Source: CAVUPF01 sp963803755 (GTDB lineage Bacteria > Actinomycetota > Thermoleophilia > Solirubrobacterales > 70-9). Taken from it: a DNA stretch of 64,000 bases. Each line of letters starts with the position of its first letter. Position 1 is the first letter of the stretch. Made by a program: the position numbers and the translations under genes. Below are positions 50,849-59,407 of this stretch, in pieces. Where the stretch lies: NCBI GenBank assembly GCA_963803755.1, contig CAWDNP010000011.1, positions 186,001-250,000 on the forward strand, given 5' to 3'. The notes under the pieces were generated by a model. It made no database searches and was not told the origin of the DNA. It saw only the letters and a list, made by a program, of their open reading frames with translations.

Positions 50849-51043
50849 ATGAACGGCCACGCTGAACAGCGCTGCATGATCTGCCAGCGCCCGAACCCCG
50901 ACGTTGACAGTGCCGCCCTACCTATCGAGTGGGGGGTATCGACAGATAAAGAGGGAGAGGTATTCGGCGTGATCTGTCCAAGCTGCATCACGGGCGAGTT
51001 GCTCTCGATGACAGCGGAAGACAGTTCCCCGGTAACCAAATAG
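50849..51043 (+). CDS. Small protein with two CxxC knuckles
   Basis: 64 residues from ATG 50849. RCMICQRPNP and VICPSCITGEL form two CxxC pairs about 37 residues apart, a likely zinc ribbon. Between them lies EWGVSTDKEGEVFG. It precedes the 30-residue membrane microprotein on the same strand by about 80 bp. Function unknown. Confidence 0.5.
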   Translation: MNGHAEQRCMICQRPNPDVDSAALPIEWGVSTDKEGEVFGVICPSCITGELLSMTAEDSSPVTK

Positions 51044-51123
51044 CAGCAGCAGTCAGCCACGACGGCCGTGCATCTCAACGGCCAACGCTCAAGCACTGCC
51101 GCATTCGTTCCGAACGGGTTGGA

Positions 51124-51216
51124 ATGGAATCACCGGTGCTGGTCATAGTCAGCAGCCTTGTAGTTGCAGCCGTGCTGATCGCCCTGGTTGCGCGCCTCCC
51201 CGCAGATTGGAACTGA
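51124..51216 (+). CDS. 30-residue membrane microprotein, copy 1
   Basis: From ATG 51124 it encodes MESPVLVIVSSLVVAAVLIA, LVARLPADWN. There is one hydrophobic span with a short polar C-terminus (LPADWN). A second copy at 60299-60391 has 11 codon differences, of which 8 are synonymous third-base changes and only 3 alter the residue (V9I, S10C, R24H). That pattern points to selection on a real peptide. About 60 bp upstream (gttccgaac, ttg before ATG) are also conserved. A strong hairpin overlaps the stop codon. Confidence 0.65.
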   Translation: MESPVLVIVSSLVVAAVLIALVARLPADWN

Positions 51217-51252
51217 GCACGAATCGGCGGGGCTCAGCCGCCATTCGTGCTC
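51215..51252 (+). terminator. Hairpin at the end of microprotein copy 1
   Basis: GAGCACGAAT, GGCGG pairs with CCGCC, ATTCGTGCTC around a GGCTCAG loop, a 15-bp stem with one bulge. It begins inside the TGA of the microprotein. This is a likely terminator and supports a short transcript ending here. No T-tract follows. Confidence 0.5.
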
Positions 51253-51287
51253 CGCGACTCCCCTGCCTCGCACGATGAAATCTATGG

Positions 51288-51412
51288 TCAGCACATGCCG
51301 CAGCGCAGGGCTTAAAGCGGCGGACGCGGTTGATGGTAAGCAGGGTGGTGGCCCCGATAATCAGGACGAACTCGACGACTTCGCTGACGGTGATGGCAAC
51401 AAGGACCGTCAC
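51288..51412 (-). pseudogene. INRxR membrane microprotein, frameshifted copy
   Basis: From GTG 51410 it reads VTVLVAITVSEVVEFVLIIG, ATTLLTINRVRRFK. Then one A is missing relative to the 48435 copy (tttaagccc against ctcaaagcc), which destroys the basic tail. With the base restored it would end FKALRCGMC at 51288. It is a decayed member of the 41-residue family. Confidence 0.5.
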
Positions 51413-51567
51413 GAGGTTGCAATCCTAGTGTCGCCACTCGCGACGAGTGCACCCGAAATTACGACTCAGGACACTAGCCGGGGCAGATGGCAGCCAAAAC
51501 ACAGACCTTGCCGAGGGGCAAACCGATGACGGGAGCGAGCCGAGCGGTCGGCTGGTTCCAATAGGCT

Positions 51568-51999
51568 ATGCCTGCGATGAGCGCTATGGGCCAGTTTCTC
51601 CGTCTTCACGAGCGGCTCTACAAGGGAACCGACGGGCGGATCGGACATCGGATGATCGGCGTCCCGACCCTGCTTCTGCGAACGACCGGGCGCCGCTCGG
51701 GAAAGACGCGGACAAACGCCCTGGTCTACGCGCGCGACGGATCCGACTACCTCGTGGTCGCCTCCAACGGCGGCGCCGACCGAGATCCGGCCTGGCTTCA
51801 CAATCTCCGAGCGAACCCGGAGGTCGAGGTTCAGATCGGCCGCGAGCGCCACAAGGCCACCTCCAGGGTCATCGAGCCCTCCGATCCCGACTACGAGCGG
51901 CTCTGGAAGATCGTCAACGAAAACAACCACGATCGCTACAGCGCCTACCAGAAGCAGACATCCCGGGCGATTCCGGTCATCGCCGTCACGCCGAGCTGA
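51568..51999 (+). CDS. Deazaflavin (F420)-dependent nitroreductase-family protein
   Basis: 143 residues from ATG 51568. MIGVPTLLLRTTGRRSGKTR, TNALVYARDGSDYLVVASNG, GADRDPAWLHNLRANPEVEV and ATSRVIEPSDPDYERLWKIV match the DDN/FDOR-B family. These split-barrel proteins bind F420 and reduce quinones or nitro compounds. F420 dependence is a family inference. A nearby internal ATG (51577) is an alternative start. Confidence 0.85.
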   Translation: MPAMSAMGQFLRLHERLYKGTDGRIGHRMIGVPTLLLRTTGRRSGKTRTNALVYARDGSDYLVVASNGGADRDPAWLHNLRANPEVEVQIGRERHKATSRVIEPSDPDYERLWKIVNENNHDRYSAYQKQTSRAIPVIAVTPS

Positions 52000-52130
52000 C
52001 TAACACGACGTCGGGCTGGAAGCGGACACGCAGTCGCTTGCGATCGCGACCGGCGGCATGCACGAGCACTTCACACAAAAGAGAGGCGCTGCTTGCATGC
52101 CAGCGCAGTTGATCACCACGTCGCGCGGCT

Positions 52131-52586
52131 CTACTTCACAGAGTGCCCCTTGGAATTGATCGCATCCCAGCTGCCACCGAACTGCTTGGTCCCCACGTAG
52201 GACGTCTGTCCGGGCCCGGTGGCGGAACTATCGATGTAGAGCGGGTGGCCGGCGTAGGTGAGCTGTCGCAAGCCCTGGACATTAATTGTCGACAGCAGGG
52301 AGGCGCGGACCCCGGGACCAGCGGTCGGCTTGCCGGTCTCTTCCTGTGGAATCCAGATCGCCGTGCAGCCGGCGTGCTTCACGCAGGTGTCCTTCTTCGG
52401 AGGGTCCTTCGTGAACTCGAACAGCGTGGTACCGGCGGTGTTGACCAAGATCTTGCCGAGCTTCGTCTTGCGCAGATCAACGGAGTGCAAGATAAAAGCG
52501 TGTGCCGGCGGCACCCCGCTCTGCGTCGCCGAAGCCGTGAGCACTGCAAACAGGACAACAACCAACAAAACGTAGGGGCGCTTCAC
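52131..52586 (-). CDS. Secreted COG4315-like protein
   Basis: 151 residues from GTG 52584, with ggaggt seven bases upstream. A signal peptide (YVLLVVVLFAVLTASATQS) is followed by GKILVNTAGTTLFEFTKDPP, CVKHAGCTAIWIP and LRQLTYAGHPLYI, the repeat pattern of COG4315/PF03640 secreted proteins (GxxLVDxxGxTLY, C-x4-CxxxWP, LTYxGxPLY). The domain's role is unknown; one CxC-type disulfide is likely. Confidence 0.8.
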   Translation of the reverse strand: MKRPYVLLVVVLFAVLTASATQSGVPPAHAFILHSVDLRKTKLGKILVNTAGTTLFEFTKDPPKKDTCVKHAGCTAIWIPQEETGKPTAGPGVRASLLSTINVQGLRQLTYAGHPLYIDSSATGPGQTSYVGTKQFGGSWDAINSKGHSVK

Positions 52587-52903
52587 GGGATGACCTCCGA
52601 AATCGTTAGCAGCCCACGACGGGCCAGCGGTTCTCAGCGAGGGCAATCTTCCCAGATCGCACGCGGACACGGCGTGCCAAAGCGCCACACAGGGCTCACC
52701 CTTTGGTTTGAATCAGCATCGGAACTTCTTGTGGAGCTTCGTGAAATTGGGAAAAGATGTCTTGATTTTGAGCGTTGCGAGGCTACTTCCCGATTTCCCG
52801 GATAGAAAGCCGTGTTCAACCGACGAGCAGCGCGATTCTTCCCCCTCAACGCACGGCCATTCGATGTGCAAGCGACCAAACGGCCTGCGGTCATCCGCAA
52901 GAT

Positions 52904-53380
52904 TCAGCAGTTGCCAAGCGAGCGATCCAGAGCTACCGGACGGCCGTAACCGCCCTTTGACGCCGGGAACTTGAATTGGGCCTTAGAGAAGACCGTGTGG
53001 CCGCAGACCGTCAGGGGATGGGTCAGCCGGACATCAATTGGGACAAGCCCCACCATGTTCTGGGCAGACTTGCCCTTGCCGATCGCGACCGTCTTGCCCC
53101 AGAGCAGCCAGTGGAGCTGACTCCCGGCAACAAGGTCTGCTTCGTCGACGGGCGTACCAGGCTTATGGAAGAGGCAGGCTCGGGGGCGCGTGCGATAGGC
53201 GAACTTGGCCTGGCCTATCGGTCCGTAGGTGGTCGCACAGACGACCTGAGGTAGAAGGGATGCTGAGGCTGTCTGCTCGACGAACTCGTGATCCGCGGGC
53301 GGGCGGCTTGCGGTTGTGGTGGTTGCTGCCCAAAGGCAGGCAACGGTCACGGCGAAAGCGACGGCCGATCGGCGAACCAT
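52904..53380 (-). CDS. Secreted 158-residue protein, paralog 2
   Basis: 158 residues from ATG 53378. It has the same signal peptide type and domain as 45420-45896. The stretch ASLLPQVVCATTYGPIGQAK and the following 60 residues are almost unchanged, with differences mainly in the leader and tail. The flanking upstream DNA is also similar over a short distance. A duplicated exported protein of unknown function. Confidence 0.65.
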   Translation of the reverse strand: MVRRSAVAFAVTVACLWAATTTTASRPPADHEFVEQTASASLLPQVVCATTYGPIGQAKFAYRTRPRACLFHKPGTPVDEADLVAGSQLHWLLWGKTVAIGKGKSAQNMVGLVPIDVRLTHPLTVCGHTVFSKAQFKFPASKGGYGRPVALDRSLGNC

Positions 53381-53463
53381 GCCCGGCAGTCTAGACCGTC
53401 GAGGCAGCCCGCAATCGATCCTGCCAAAGGCCTATCCGATACGTCTCGGGTATTGGCTCCTCA

Positions 53464-53521
53464 CTTGCGGTAGCACCCGGCTACCCGCTGCGCCCGCGTG
53501 CGGCGCCCAGCTCGGTCTGCG
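53464..53521. repeat. Fragment of a family-2 MITE-like element
   Basis: TTGCGGTAGCACCCGGCTAC and the following 38 bp match the internal part of the family-2 copies at 13644 and 16630. Both terminal repeats are missing. It abuts a coding remnant at 53523. Confidence 0.65.
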
Positions 53522-53522
53522 C

Positions 53523-53619
53523 CAGACCTGGAGGAAATCGTCTACGCCGCGGAGCTGCTGCGCGACGTTGACCCTGGCTACGAGCGCGGGTCTTCGAGGC
53601 GATCAAGCCGATGCTTTGA
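53523..53619 (+). pseudogene. 3' remnant of an unidentified gene
   Basis: The plus strand reads DLEEIVYAAELLRDVDPGYE and then, after a one-base shift, VFEAIKPML and a stop at 53619. It is a helical, clearly protein-like C-terminus without a start. It was probably cut when the family-2 element or a recombination removed the 5' part. Confidence 0.4.
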
Positions 53620-53690
53620 GGCTGTATCGCCGACCGCATTTAGGTATCGTCGGCAACCAACAAGTCGGCGACACTCAGAAGGGGTCTCCA

Positions 53691-54302
53691 ATGATTCGAG
53701 GCAAGAGGTGGGCGATCGCCGTTTTGGCTCTTGCCTTGGGATGCCTAGTGATGTGGGCGCCCAGCGCGGGTGCGAAGCCCAAGCCGCCCGCAAAACCGGG
53801 CAAGGCGCTCCCCTTCCGTGGATGTCAGGGCCTGCTCACATTGAGCGACTTTCCAGATACGGTCACCGAAGAATCCCCCCCTGGAAAATTCTTCGATAAC
53901 GTTGAGGTCAGCGTCTGCGAATTCCGTATGTTTACACTTGAAGATTCTGGCGCATATGTCTTGGAATGCGCGACTGAACCTGATATGCCGAAGTGTACGC
54001 ACCGTGGCGGCAACGACGGGTTGGTGGTGGCCGGCGCAGCGCTCTATAGGAAACATCCTCAGGCCGAGCGCCGTCGGGGCTGGCCGACCGGATTCACGAG
54101 GCACGTCATCCATGGACTCGGTACCAGCGCAGAATTAGGCTACAACGACGATGTGCCGACCATCAATCCGATGGTGCAAGGGCAACCCGTAGGGTTTGGA
54201 TGGCTACAGGTCCGTAACGACGTATTCGACGTCGAAGCGGAAGGGGCGATCCTGCCCTTGCTGGAGCGCGTCGCAAATGAGCTGTGCCACAAATGCAAAT
54301 GA
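53691..54302 (+). CDS. Exported hypothetical protein
   Basis: 203 residues from ATG 53691. A signal peptide (WAIAVLALALGCLVMWAPSA) is followed by a lysine/proline linker (KPKPPAKPGKALP) and a domain with cysteines (FRGCQGLL, SVCEFRM, LECATEP, PKCTHRG) and a closing CHKCK. It may be a disulfide-stabilised extracellular protein. Family unknown. Confidence 0.55.
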   Translation: MIRGKRWAIAVLALALGCLVMWAPSAGAKPKPPAKPGKALPFRGCQGLLTLSDFPDTVTEESPPGKFFDNVEVSVCEFRMFTLEDSGAYVLECATEPDMPKCTHRGGNDGLVVAGAALYRKHPQAERRRGWPTGFTRHVIHGLGTSAELGYNDDVPTINPMVQGQPVGFGWLQVRNDVFDVEAEGAILPLLERVANELCHKCK

Positions 54303-54560
54303 CCGGCAGCGCGGCCTCGTCGTCGTAGAGTGCAGATCTCCCAGACGCACTGAGTGCCTCACGTTGCCTTGCTGGCGCGTTCTGTGCGCTTACGGCGACC
54401 TTCCAAGCCGTTCCTTCAGCCCCTCCGGTAGCCATCGGCACCTGAGCCGCTGAGGAGGCGTCTAGGGCGGGAAGACGCAAGGCACTAGCCCACTCAGACC
54501 AAAGCCATTCGCCCGACCGCGCAGCCCGTTACTCGGGCCACACGGTCGGACGCAGTTTGA
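54303..54560. other. Intergenic stretch with a degraded repeat
   Basis: 54370-54475 (ggcgcgttctgtgcgcttac onward) loosely matches 13885-13990. No gene is supported in this gap between convergent genes. Confidence 0.35.
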
Positions 54561-55067
54561 CTACGGGAGGATGTAGTTGAAGTTGACTTCCTTCGGACCG
54601 CCTTCGCCGCTGCTGCTCGTCGGCTTCGAGCTGAAGTTGCCGAGAGCCCCGTTGTATTTGCCGGTTCCGCCAGTGATCGCACCGAAGACACCCTTGCCGG
54701 CGATCACCCCTTTCCCGCCAACGTTCAAAGCAAATGTGCCGCCTGGCACAGTTGCCGTGCCGGTGCAGGTGCCACTCAGGATGGCTTCGCCTGAAGTGGG
54801 CTGGGTATCAATACAGACTGCGTTGATTTCGCCCACGGTCTTCTTTTCCGTGCTCTGGAGCAGATTCGAGATAGAGATCCCGTTGCCAGGGGTAAAGCTC
54901 CTCCCGTTGAATTTCCCGATCGGGGCGTTGGTCTTGCTGTTACCGCCGGGCTGAATCAGCTTGAGAGTCGCTTCTTCGCCGTGGGTCTTAGATGAACCGC
55001 ACCCAGCCAGCAACGCCAGGGCCGCTATCGCCCCCAGTGCAAGTACCGCAATCCGAATGCTCTTCAT
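54561..55067 (-). CDS. Lipoprotein of unknown function
   Basis: 168 residues from ATG 55065. The signal peptide ends in a lipobox (LALLAGC) followed by GSSKTHGEEA. The mature domain is beta-rich, with glycine/threonine repeats (SGTCTGTATVPGGTFALNVG, GVFGAITGGTGKYNGALG) similar to the all-beta dirigent/allene-oxide-cyclase-like barrel often seen in actinobacterial lipoproteins. Ligand unknown. Confidence 0.6.
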   Translation of the reverse strand: MKSIRIAVLALGAIAALALLAGCGSSKTHGEEATLKLIQPGGNSKTNAPIGKFNGRSFTPGNGISISNLLQSTEKKTVGEINAVCIDTQPTSGEAILSGTCTGTATVPGGTFALNVGGKGVIAGKGVFGAITGGTGKYNGALGNFSSKPTSSSGEGGPKEVNFNYILP

Positions 55068-55137
55068 ACACGTTCTCCCGTCTGTAGAGAACCCCCAACC
55101 AGGCGCCATTCATATCCGATCTCGGTGGTTTGGGGCG

Positions 55138-55347
55138 TCAGGTGGCACGAATCCCGCCCTGTGCACGCCTACGGCGCCGACTCAGCCACTCCCGCACCGA
55201 TCTCCGGTACCGACCGTCGCCTTCGCCGCTCAGGAGCCGTAAGAGTCGCTGCCGCTCACGCCAGCATGAACCGGGGCAGGTAAGAGCGTCTGCTCAGCGG
55301 CCTGAGAGGTCGGAGCCGCAGATGGGGCAGCGGTGAGGCGCGGTCAC
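55138..55347 (-). pseudogene. Small zinc-finger protein gene with an in-frame stop
   Basis: From GTG 55345 it reads VTAPHRCPICGSDLSGR, then TGA, then ADALTCPGSCWRERQRLLRL, LSGEGDGRYRRSVREWLSRR and ends at 55138. The paralog at 14664-14864 has an arginine codon where the TGA stands, so this copy carries a nonsense mutation. Together the copies define a family of about 70 residues: two metal knuckles, a basic helix and a VREWLxRRRRR tail. Confidence 0.55.
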
Positions 55348-55406
55348 AAGACGCGCATCCCGCCTCTGTTGACACGAACCACTCCCCAAGGCATACTGGC
55401 GCAGCC

Positions 55407-55871
55407 TTGAAGCGCTCGGCAGCCCTGATAGCGGCGATTGTCGCGATGCTGGTCCTCTCCGCTGTCGCGGCATCGGCGGCCTCGCTCCCGAACCCACGCC
55501 TGGGCGCTTGGGCCGCACAGGATGGCGCAGGAGGCTTCACCCTGAAGAAAAAAAAGGGAAAGGTCGTCCTGACGAACTACCACCTCACGACCGAAGAAGG
55601 CGGCTGCAGCGAAAAGCCCGAGACGGCGACGGTCCTCGGCAAGTATCCGCTGCGGGTCTTCACTCGGGGCGGAGCAAGCACCTGGGGTGTTGGCAAGAAC
55701 GTCGGGGGCGAAGCTGAACCTATGGCCGGCAAGATCAAGGCCGGAGGAAAAGTTTACGCCGGGAAGTTCAACATGATCTGGGACTTCGAGGATGTAACCA
55801 AAGAGGTGCTGAGCGGCTCGATGTCGTTCGGCGCGTGCACGATCTACATGTCCTACGCTTCGCCCAAATAG
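55407..55871 (+). CDS. Exported hypothetical protein
   Basis: 154 residues from ATG 55407 (alternative TTG just upstream). A signal peptide (ALIAAIVAMLVLSAVAASAA) is followed by a small beta domain with RLGAWAAQDGAGGFTLKKKK and a pair of cysteines (EGGCSEKP, FGACTIYM). It resembles small actinobacterial exported proteins without known function. Confidence 0.55.
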   Translation: MKRSAALIAAIVAMLVLSAVAASAASLPNPRLGAWAAQDGAGGFTLKKKKGKVVLTNYHLTTEEGGCSEKPETATVLGKYPLRVFTRGGASTWGVGKNVGGEAEPMAGKIKAGGKVYAGKFNMIWDFEDVTKEVLSGSMSFGACTIYMSYASPK

Positions 55872-55962
55872 GCGCTCAGCGCCTCGACGTTTGCCTTTTG
55901 CTCCTATGTCCCGGACTTTGGTCGGATCGCACTCCACCTTTGACATCAGTCGAGGGTCATGC

Positions 55963-56758
55963 TCAACCGCAGCTGGTTTGTAAGCGAACGGTGGATCCCC
56001 GTCGAACCAGCTTGCCCGCCCTCGGCTTCTGAATGATGATGTGCCCGTGAGGCGGGATGCCCGCACACAAATTGCTGAGAGCTGTGTACTTCACCTTGAA
56101 GTGATGCTGCTCCAGCAGTCGGTCAGCGACTGGCGGCTTCAGGCCCACGACGTCCGGCACCCGATGCCTGTGCATGGGTTTCGCGGAGACCGCAGGCTGG
56201 GTTTTCTGGCTCGGTGGGAGGTCGACGTGCAAGAGCTGTTCGGCGATGAGATCAGAGTATTCCGGGTTGGCGGTGTAGGCGGGCTGGGCAAGGCCGGAGC
56301 GCGTAGAAGTCTGGGCCGCAAAGAAGTGCGTCGCATAGAGACAGATTCGATAGTCGTTGACCCCTTCGATATCAAGCTGCAGAGGGCCGCTCTGGACAGA
56401 TCCATTTCCGGTGGACGCAAGGTTCCAGATCCGGCGTTCGGGATGCCAGCCCGGAGGGGGTGGGGGCATATTCGGAGGGTGTCCCTCAACTTCCAAGAAC
56501 CATGACCAGACTTCGGGGCATGATGTCAGCTGTGGAGGCGGGGGCGCGAGGGTGGCAGTTGCCGACCACGCGCAATTCGGTTCAGTCGAGGGACATTCGC
56601 TGTAAGAGAACGGAGAGGTTCTCGACAGTGGCGTGGGCCAGCGACGGTTCGACGGTGACACCTTCGATCGAGCCGGTGCTCGCTGATGCGGTGGATGCGC
56701 CAGCGAACATCGTCAGAGCAGCGAGCGCTAGGACGATCAGCGCCCTAGAGGCCCGCAT
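55963..56758 (-). pseudogene. Secreted PASTA-type protein, frameshifted
   Basis: From ATG 56756 the leader MRASRALIVLALAALTMFAG ending TASAS is followed by TGSIEGVTVEPSLAHATVEN. That frame stops at 56582. The neighbouring frame continues YSECPSTEPNCAWSATATLA, WSWFLEVEGHPP and a C-terminal PASTA domain (VPDVVGLKPPVADRLLEQHH to TVRLQTSCG). A one-base change near 56600 separates them. The intact exported protein would have about 265 residues. Confidence 0.6.
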
Positions 56759-56981
56759 CGCATCCGTTCTCCTCACTGCCAGCTCCATCCCGCTTTGGAG
56801 GTCGATGACCAATCGGAGGCTAGCGGGGGTTGGGGTTGCCGTCAATCGGGGAACCTGGCGAGGCGAAGACTGATGATGCCGGTAGAGGAGGCGAGGGGGG
56901 TGTTCTCGGGTACACGCAATCGCGTCCTTGGCGATGCACCGATGAATCGCCGCCAGCCCGCTACCAAGCTAGTCTAAGCGG

Positions 56982-57257
56982 GTGACAAAGGAAGACCGTG
57001 GCGCGCTCGCACGCAAGTACCTCGAACGGGAAAGCGAATACGCCCAACCTGCGAGCCAATCGACGACGCCCATCCAATCGACAAAGCAGGCGCCAGAACG
57101 ACGCGAAGCTGATGTGCGCTTTCCCGTCGCGGTTCTATGGACCGCCGCAGTCATTGTTGGCATAGCAACCGGCTCGGTCCCGCTTGGCGTCGCGGTAATC
57201 GCTGGAGGCGGGCTGCTTTTAGGCATATTCATGCGCGTCAGCCGGATCGGGTCTTGA
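56982..57257 (+). CDS. Small membrane-anchored hypothetical protein
   Basis: 91 residues from GTG 56982. The N-terminal half is charged (KEDRGALARKYLERESEYAQ) and a C-terminal hydrophobic hairpin (FPVAVLWTAAVIVGIATGSV, LGVAVIAGGGLLLGIFM) forms one or two spans. Family unknown. Confidence 0.5.
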   Translation: MTKEDRGALARKYLERESEYAQPASQSTTPIQSTKQAPERREADVRFPVAVLWTAAVIVGIATGSVPLGVAVIAGGGLLLGIFMRVSRIGS

Positions 57258-57308
57258 CTTCTCCGGCGGGCTGCGACTGAAATCCCCGGCGAGCCGCCCC
57301 TTCACGGC

Positions 57309-57590
57309 TCAAACTGACCGGATAGGAGCCCTCTCCGGTTGTCCATCAACGAAGTCCGACGACGGTTCGAACTGCACACCCCACCGCGGAAACGGCGTGG
57401 GGGGGCTTGGAGGCTCAGGGCAGACGCAGAGCTTTTCGACGTGCGTCGGGCTGATGAGGACTTGGGAGCCGTCGGCCGCGTCGGTTAGCGACATGAGCCC
57501 GGGGGATCTCCGCTCAACGTGCGCCTGCACCACCTTGATGTCCTCCTTGACCGTTATGTCGCCGGAAACCAGAGTAAGGACCGTTGCCAT
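57309..57590 (-). CDS. 93-residue hypothetical protein, paralog 2
   Basis: From ATG 57588, the same length and order as 16998-17279. MATVLTLVSGDITVKEDIKV is unchanged, and differences include S/P, A/T and A/V at scattered sites plus changes in the tail (WGVQFEPSSDF). It precedes the duplicated PPOX/secreted-protein block in the same orientation. Function unknown. Confidence 0.55.
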   Translation of the reverse strand: MATVLTLVSGDITVKEDIKVVQAHVERRSPGLMSLTDAADGSQVLISPTHVEKLCVCPEPPSPPTPFPRWGVQFEPSSDFVDGQPERAPIRSV

Positions 57591-57895
57591 AATGAGGGCA
57601 AGTTTAGTCGCTTCGCTGGCGATCTCTTGACGTTCGCTCAACATATGTATGAGCTGTGATCGGGGGAAGCCGGGGGCCTCGCTCTTGCCCCCCGCTAGCG
57701 GCCTGAGTCAGACACCAGCCGCCGCATTCATGGAAGTGCCAAGTCCACCAAGTCGCTGAGGACTCGCTCCTTCATCCGCGGAAGCTGGCGAAGCGACTGA
57801 AGCGGCAAGGGAGTTGGATTCCGAGCAGGCGCAGATCAACGACGCCCGGCAAGGAAGCGGCCAGGCGTTCCTGCGCGGAACAAGCAAGCGACGTA
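57591..57895. other. Junction region with a NERD gene fragment
   Basis: After about 100 bp shared with 17280-17380 the sequence changes. At 57771-57832 (ttcatccgcggaagctggcg onward) it matches the 3' end of the NERD gene at 3388-3442 with small changes. This is a patchwork of fragments; no intact gene. Confidence 0.6.
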
Positions 57896-58278
57896 CTACT
57901 CGACGGGCGTGCTCAGCTCGTAATGCATCGTCTTGTAGCGCATGAGCCGGTGGCCGAGGGGGACGAGGATCGCCTGCAGCACCGGGTGACGCTGCGCCAG
58001 AGCCTTGGCGGCCGTTTTGGCTTCATCGTCGTCAAGCAGCCTTGCCCGAGTGAGATCGGCTCACCCGTCGGCTTGCCGCGCATCGTGCAGGGAGCGGCCT
58101 CAACGCGCGGGTCGTTGCGCAAGCGCTTCGTCTTCCATGCCTTGTCGTAGGAGCGAAAGAATGCGCGCTTTCCGTCGAAGGCGATGCTCACCGGCGTTCC
58201 GATCGGCGTGCCGTCGTGCTTGTAGGTGGTGAGGAGGATCGTCTTGGTCTGTCTGAGCGACTCGAAGGTGCTAGCCAT
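57896..58278 (-). pseudogene. PPOX/F420-type oxidoreductase, frameshifted paralog
   Basis: From ATG 58276 it reads MASTFESLRQTKTILLTTYK, then FDGKRAFFRSYDKAWKTKRL and RNDPRVEAAPCTMRGKPTG. The frame then fails near 58060. The correct continuation ARLLDDDEAKTAAKALAQRH, PVLQAILVPLGHRLMRYKTM and HYELSTPVE lies in the next frame and ends at 57896. The intact split-barrel protein would be 127 residues. Its paralog at 25526 is cut by a MITE, so neither copy is whole. Confidence 0.8.
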
Positions 58279-58340
58279 CGCGCTCTCCTTTTGATCTGTG
58301 TTCAGACACGCGGCAGTAGCCCGGCCACCGACGCGGAGTC

Positions 58341-59183
58341 TCAGAACGCGCGGTAGGAGCTCTTCGTGATCGTGAAGCCGTGATGCGAGCGGTTTGCGCA
58401 GCTAACCGCTCGCGAGCCGATCGTGCAGGTCACGCTGATCGGACCGATGCCCCACTGACGCCCTTGGCTGAGCGCCACCGGCTTTGTGCCGACGAAGGAG
58501 TCTTGGCTGAGCCGCGCGAGCGACGGGTGCCCGGTCGATCCGAGGAAGACGAAGCCGGGGTCACCGACGCCGTTGGCCTTCGGAGGCGGCACCGGCTTGG
58601 CGCTACAGAGCAGCTGCATCGGCGGCGAGTTGACCGGGTGGATCGCAACACCACAGGTGACCTTCCCGCCCAGCGCTGTCCACAGCTGCGCGCTCGACGT
58701 CGAGGCGAGGCCGGAGCAGATGGTGGATGCACCGCTCCACAGCGTCCACGGCCCAAGCTTGCCGCCGGGACGTGCGGGCACGCGGACGGAGAGGCGGCGG
58801 TAGGCGAGCGGACCGCCGGCCGTGCAGTGACCGAGGTCCGATGCGTGCAACTCGATAGTGACGAGATCCGGGTAGTAGCCGCCATGTGGCTTGAAGATTG
58901 AATTCAGTCCCCGGCCTGTCGCGACCGAGTCACCCCAACCCGTCCACTGGATGTGCGTCACCAGACCACTGGGATCGCCTCCGTTGAAAATCCTCGAAGG
59001 GTCCACCTTGCCCCAGCCGGCGCCTTTCGGCTCAAAGCTCCGAGACCCGAGCACAGGCGCTCCCACCGTACGCGCCGCCAGCGCGTCGGCTGCTGGTCCG
59101 TTCGCCACTGCCGAGGCAACCGCGACGAGGGCCAGAAGCCCACAGGAGGCTACGCAAGTCAAACGCCGCTTGCGTGCAGTCAT
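58341..59183 (-). CDS. Secreted 280-residue hypothetical protein, paralog 2
   Basis: 280 residues from ATG 59181, aligned without gaps to 25744-26586. Differences include G14C, N53K, H61D and S219P. The C-terminal 60 residues and all cysteines in the mature part are conserved. It lies downstream of no other gene on its strand; the PPOX paralog follows after 62 bp. Conservation of the full frame suggests this protein is under selection while the PPOX neighbour is not. Confidence 0.65.
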   Translation of the reverse strand: MTARKRRLTCVASCGLLALVAVASAVANGPAADALAARTVGAPVLGSRSFEPKGAGWGKVDPSRIFNGGDPSGLVTHIQWTGWGDSVATGRGLNSIFKPHGGYYPDLVTIELHASDLGHCTAGGPLAYRRLSVRVPARPGGKLGPWTLWSGASTICSGLASTSSAQLWTALGGKVTCGVAIHPVNSPPMQLLCSAKPVPPPKANGVGDPGFVFLGSTGHPSLARLSQDSFVGTKPVALSQGRQWGIGPISVTCTIGSRAVSCANRSHHGFTITKSSYRAF

Positions 59184-59200
59184 GGGGCGACGTTACCAGG

Positions 59201-59407
59201 CTATCCCGCTGGGGGATCGCACCCCTGGGACGGCCCCTCACCGGGATAGGTCCTTTAGATTGCTGAACAGCGCTCACCCCGTCAGCTACAAGAGCGACGC
59301 GACCCCCGGCCCGCTGCACTGATAGAGCGAGCCGGGGTCGTGCGCCGCTTCTCCCTTAGTCGGCGCCAGCGGGTTCGGTCTTTAGGGCCTATCTCGATAG
59401 GCCCTTA
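59201..59407. repeat. Degraded MITE-like elements, family 3
   Basis: Two short pieces are present: 59201-59256 (CTATCCCGCTGGGGGATCGC to CCGGGATAGGTCC) and the small palindrome 59382-59407 (AGGGCCTATC, GATAGGCCCT). They carry the same CCTATCCCG ends as the full element at 7559-7820. The first marks the exact end of the duplicated block, where the paralogous sequence at 26608 diverges. Confidence 0.6.
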
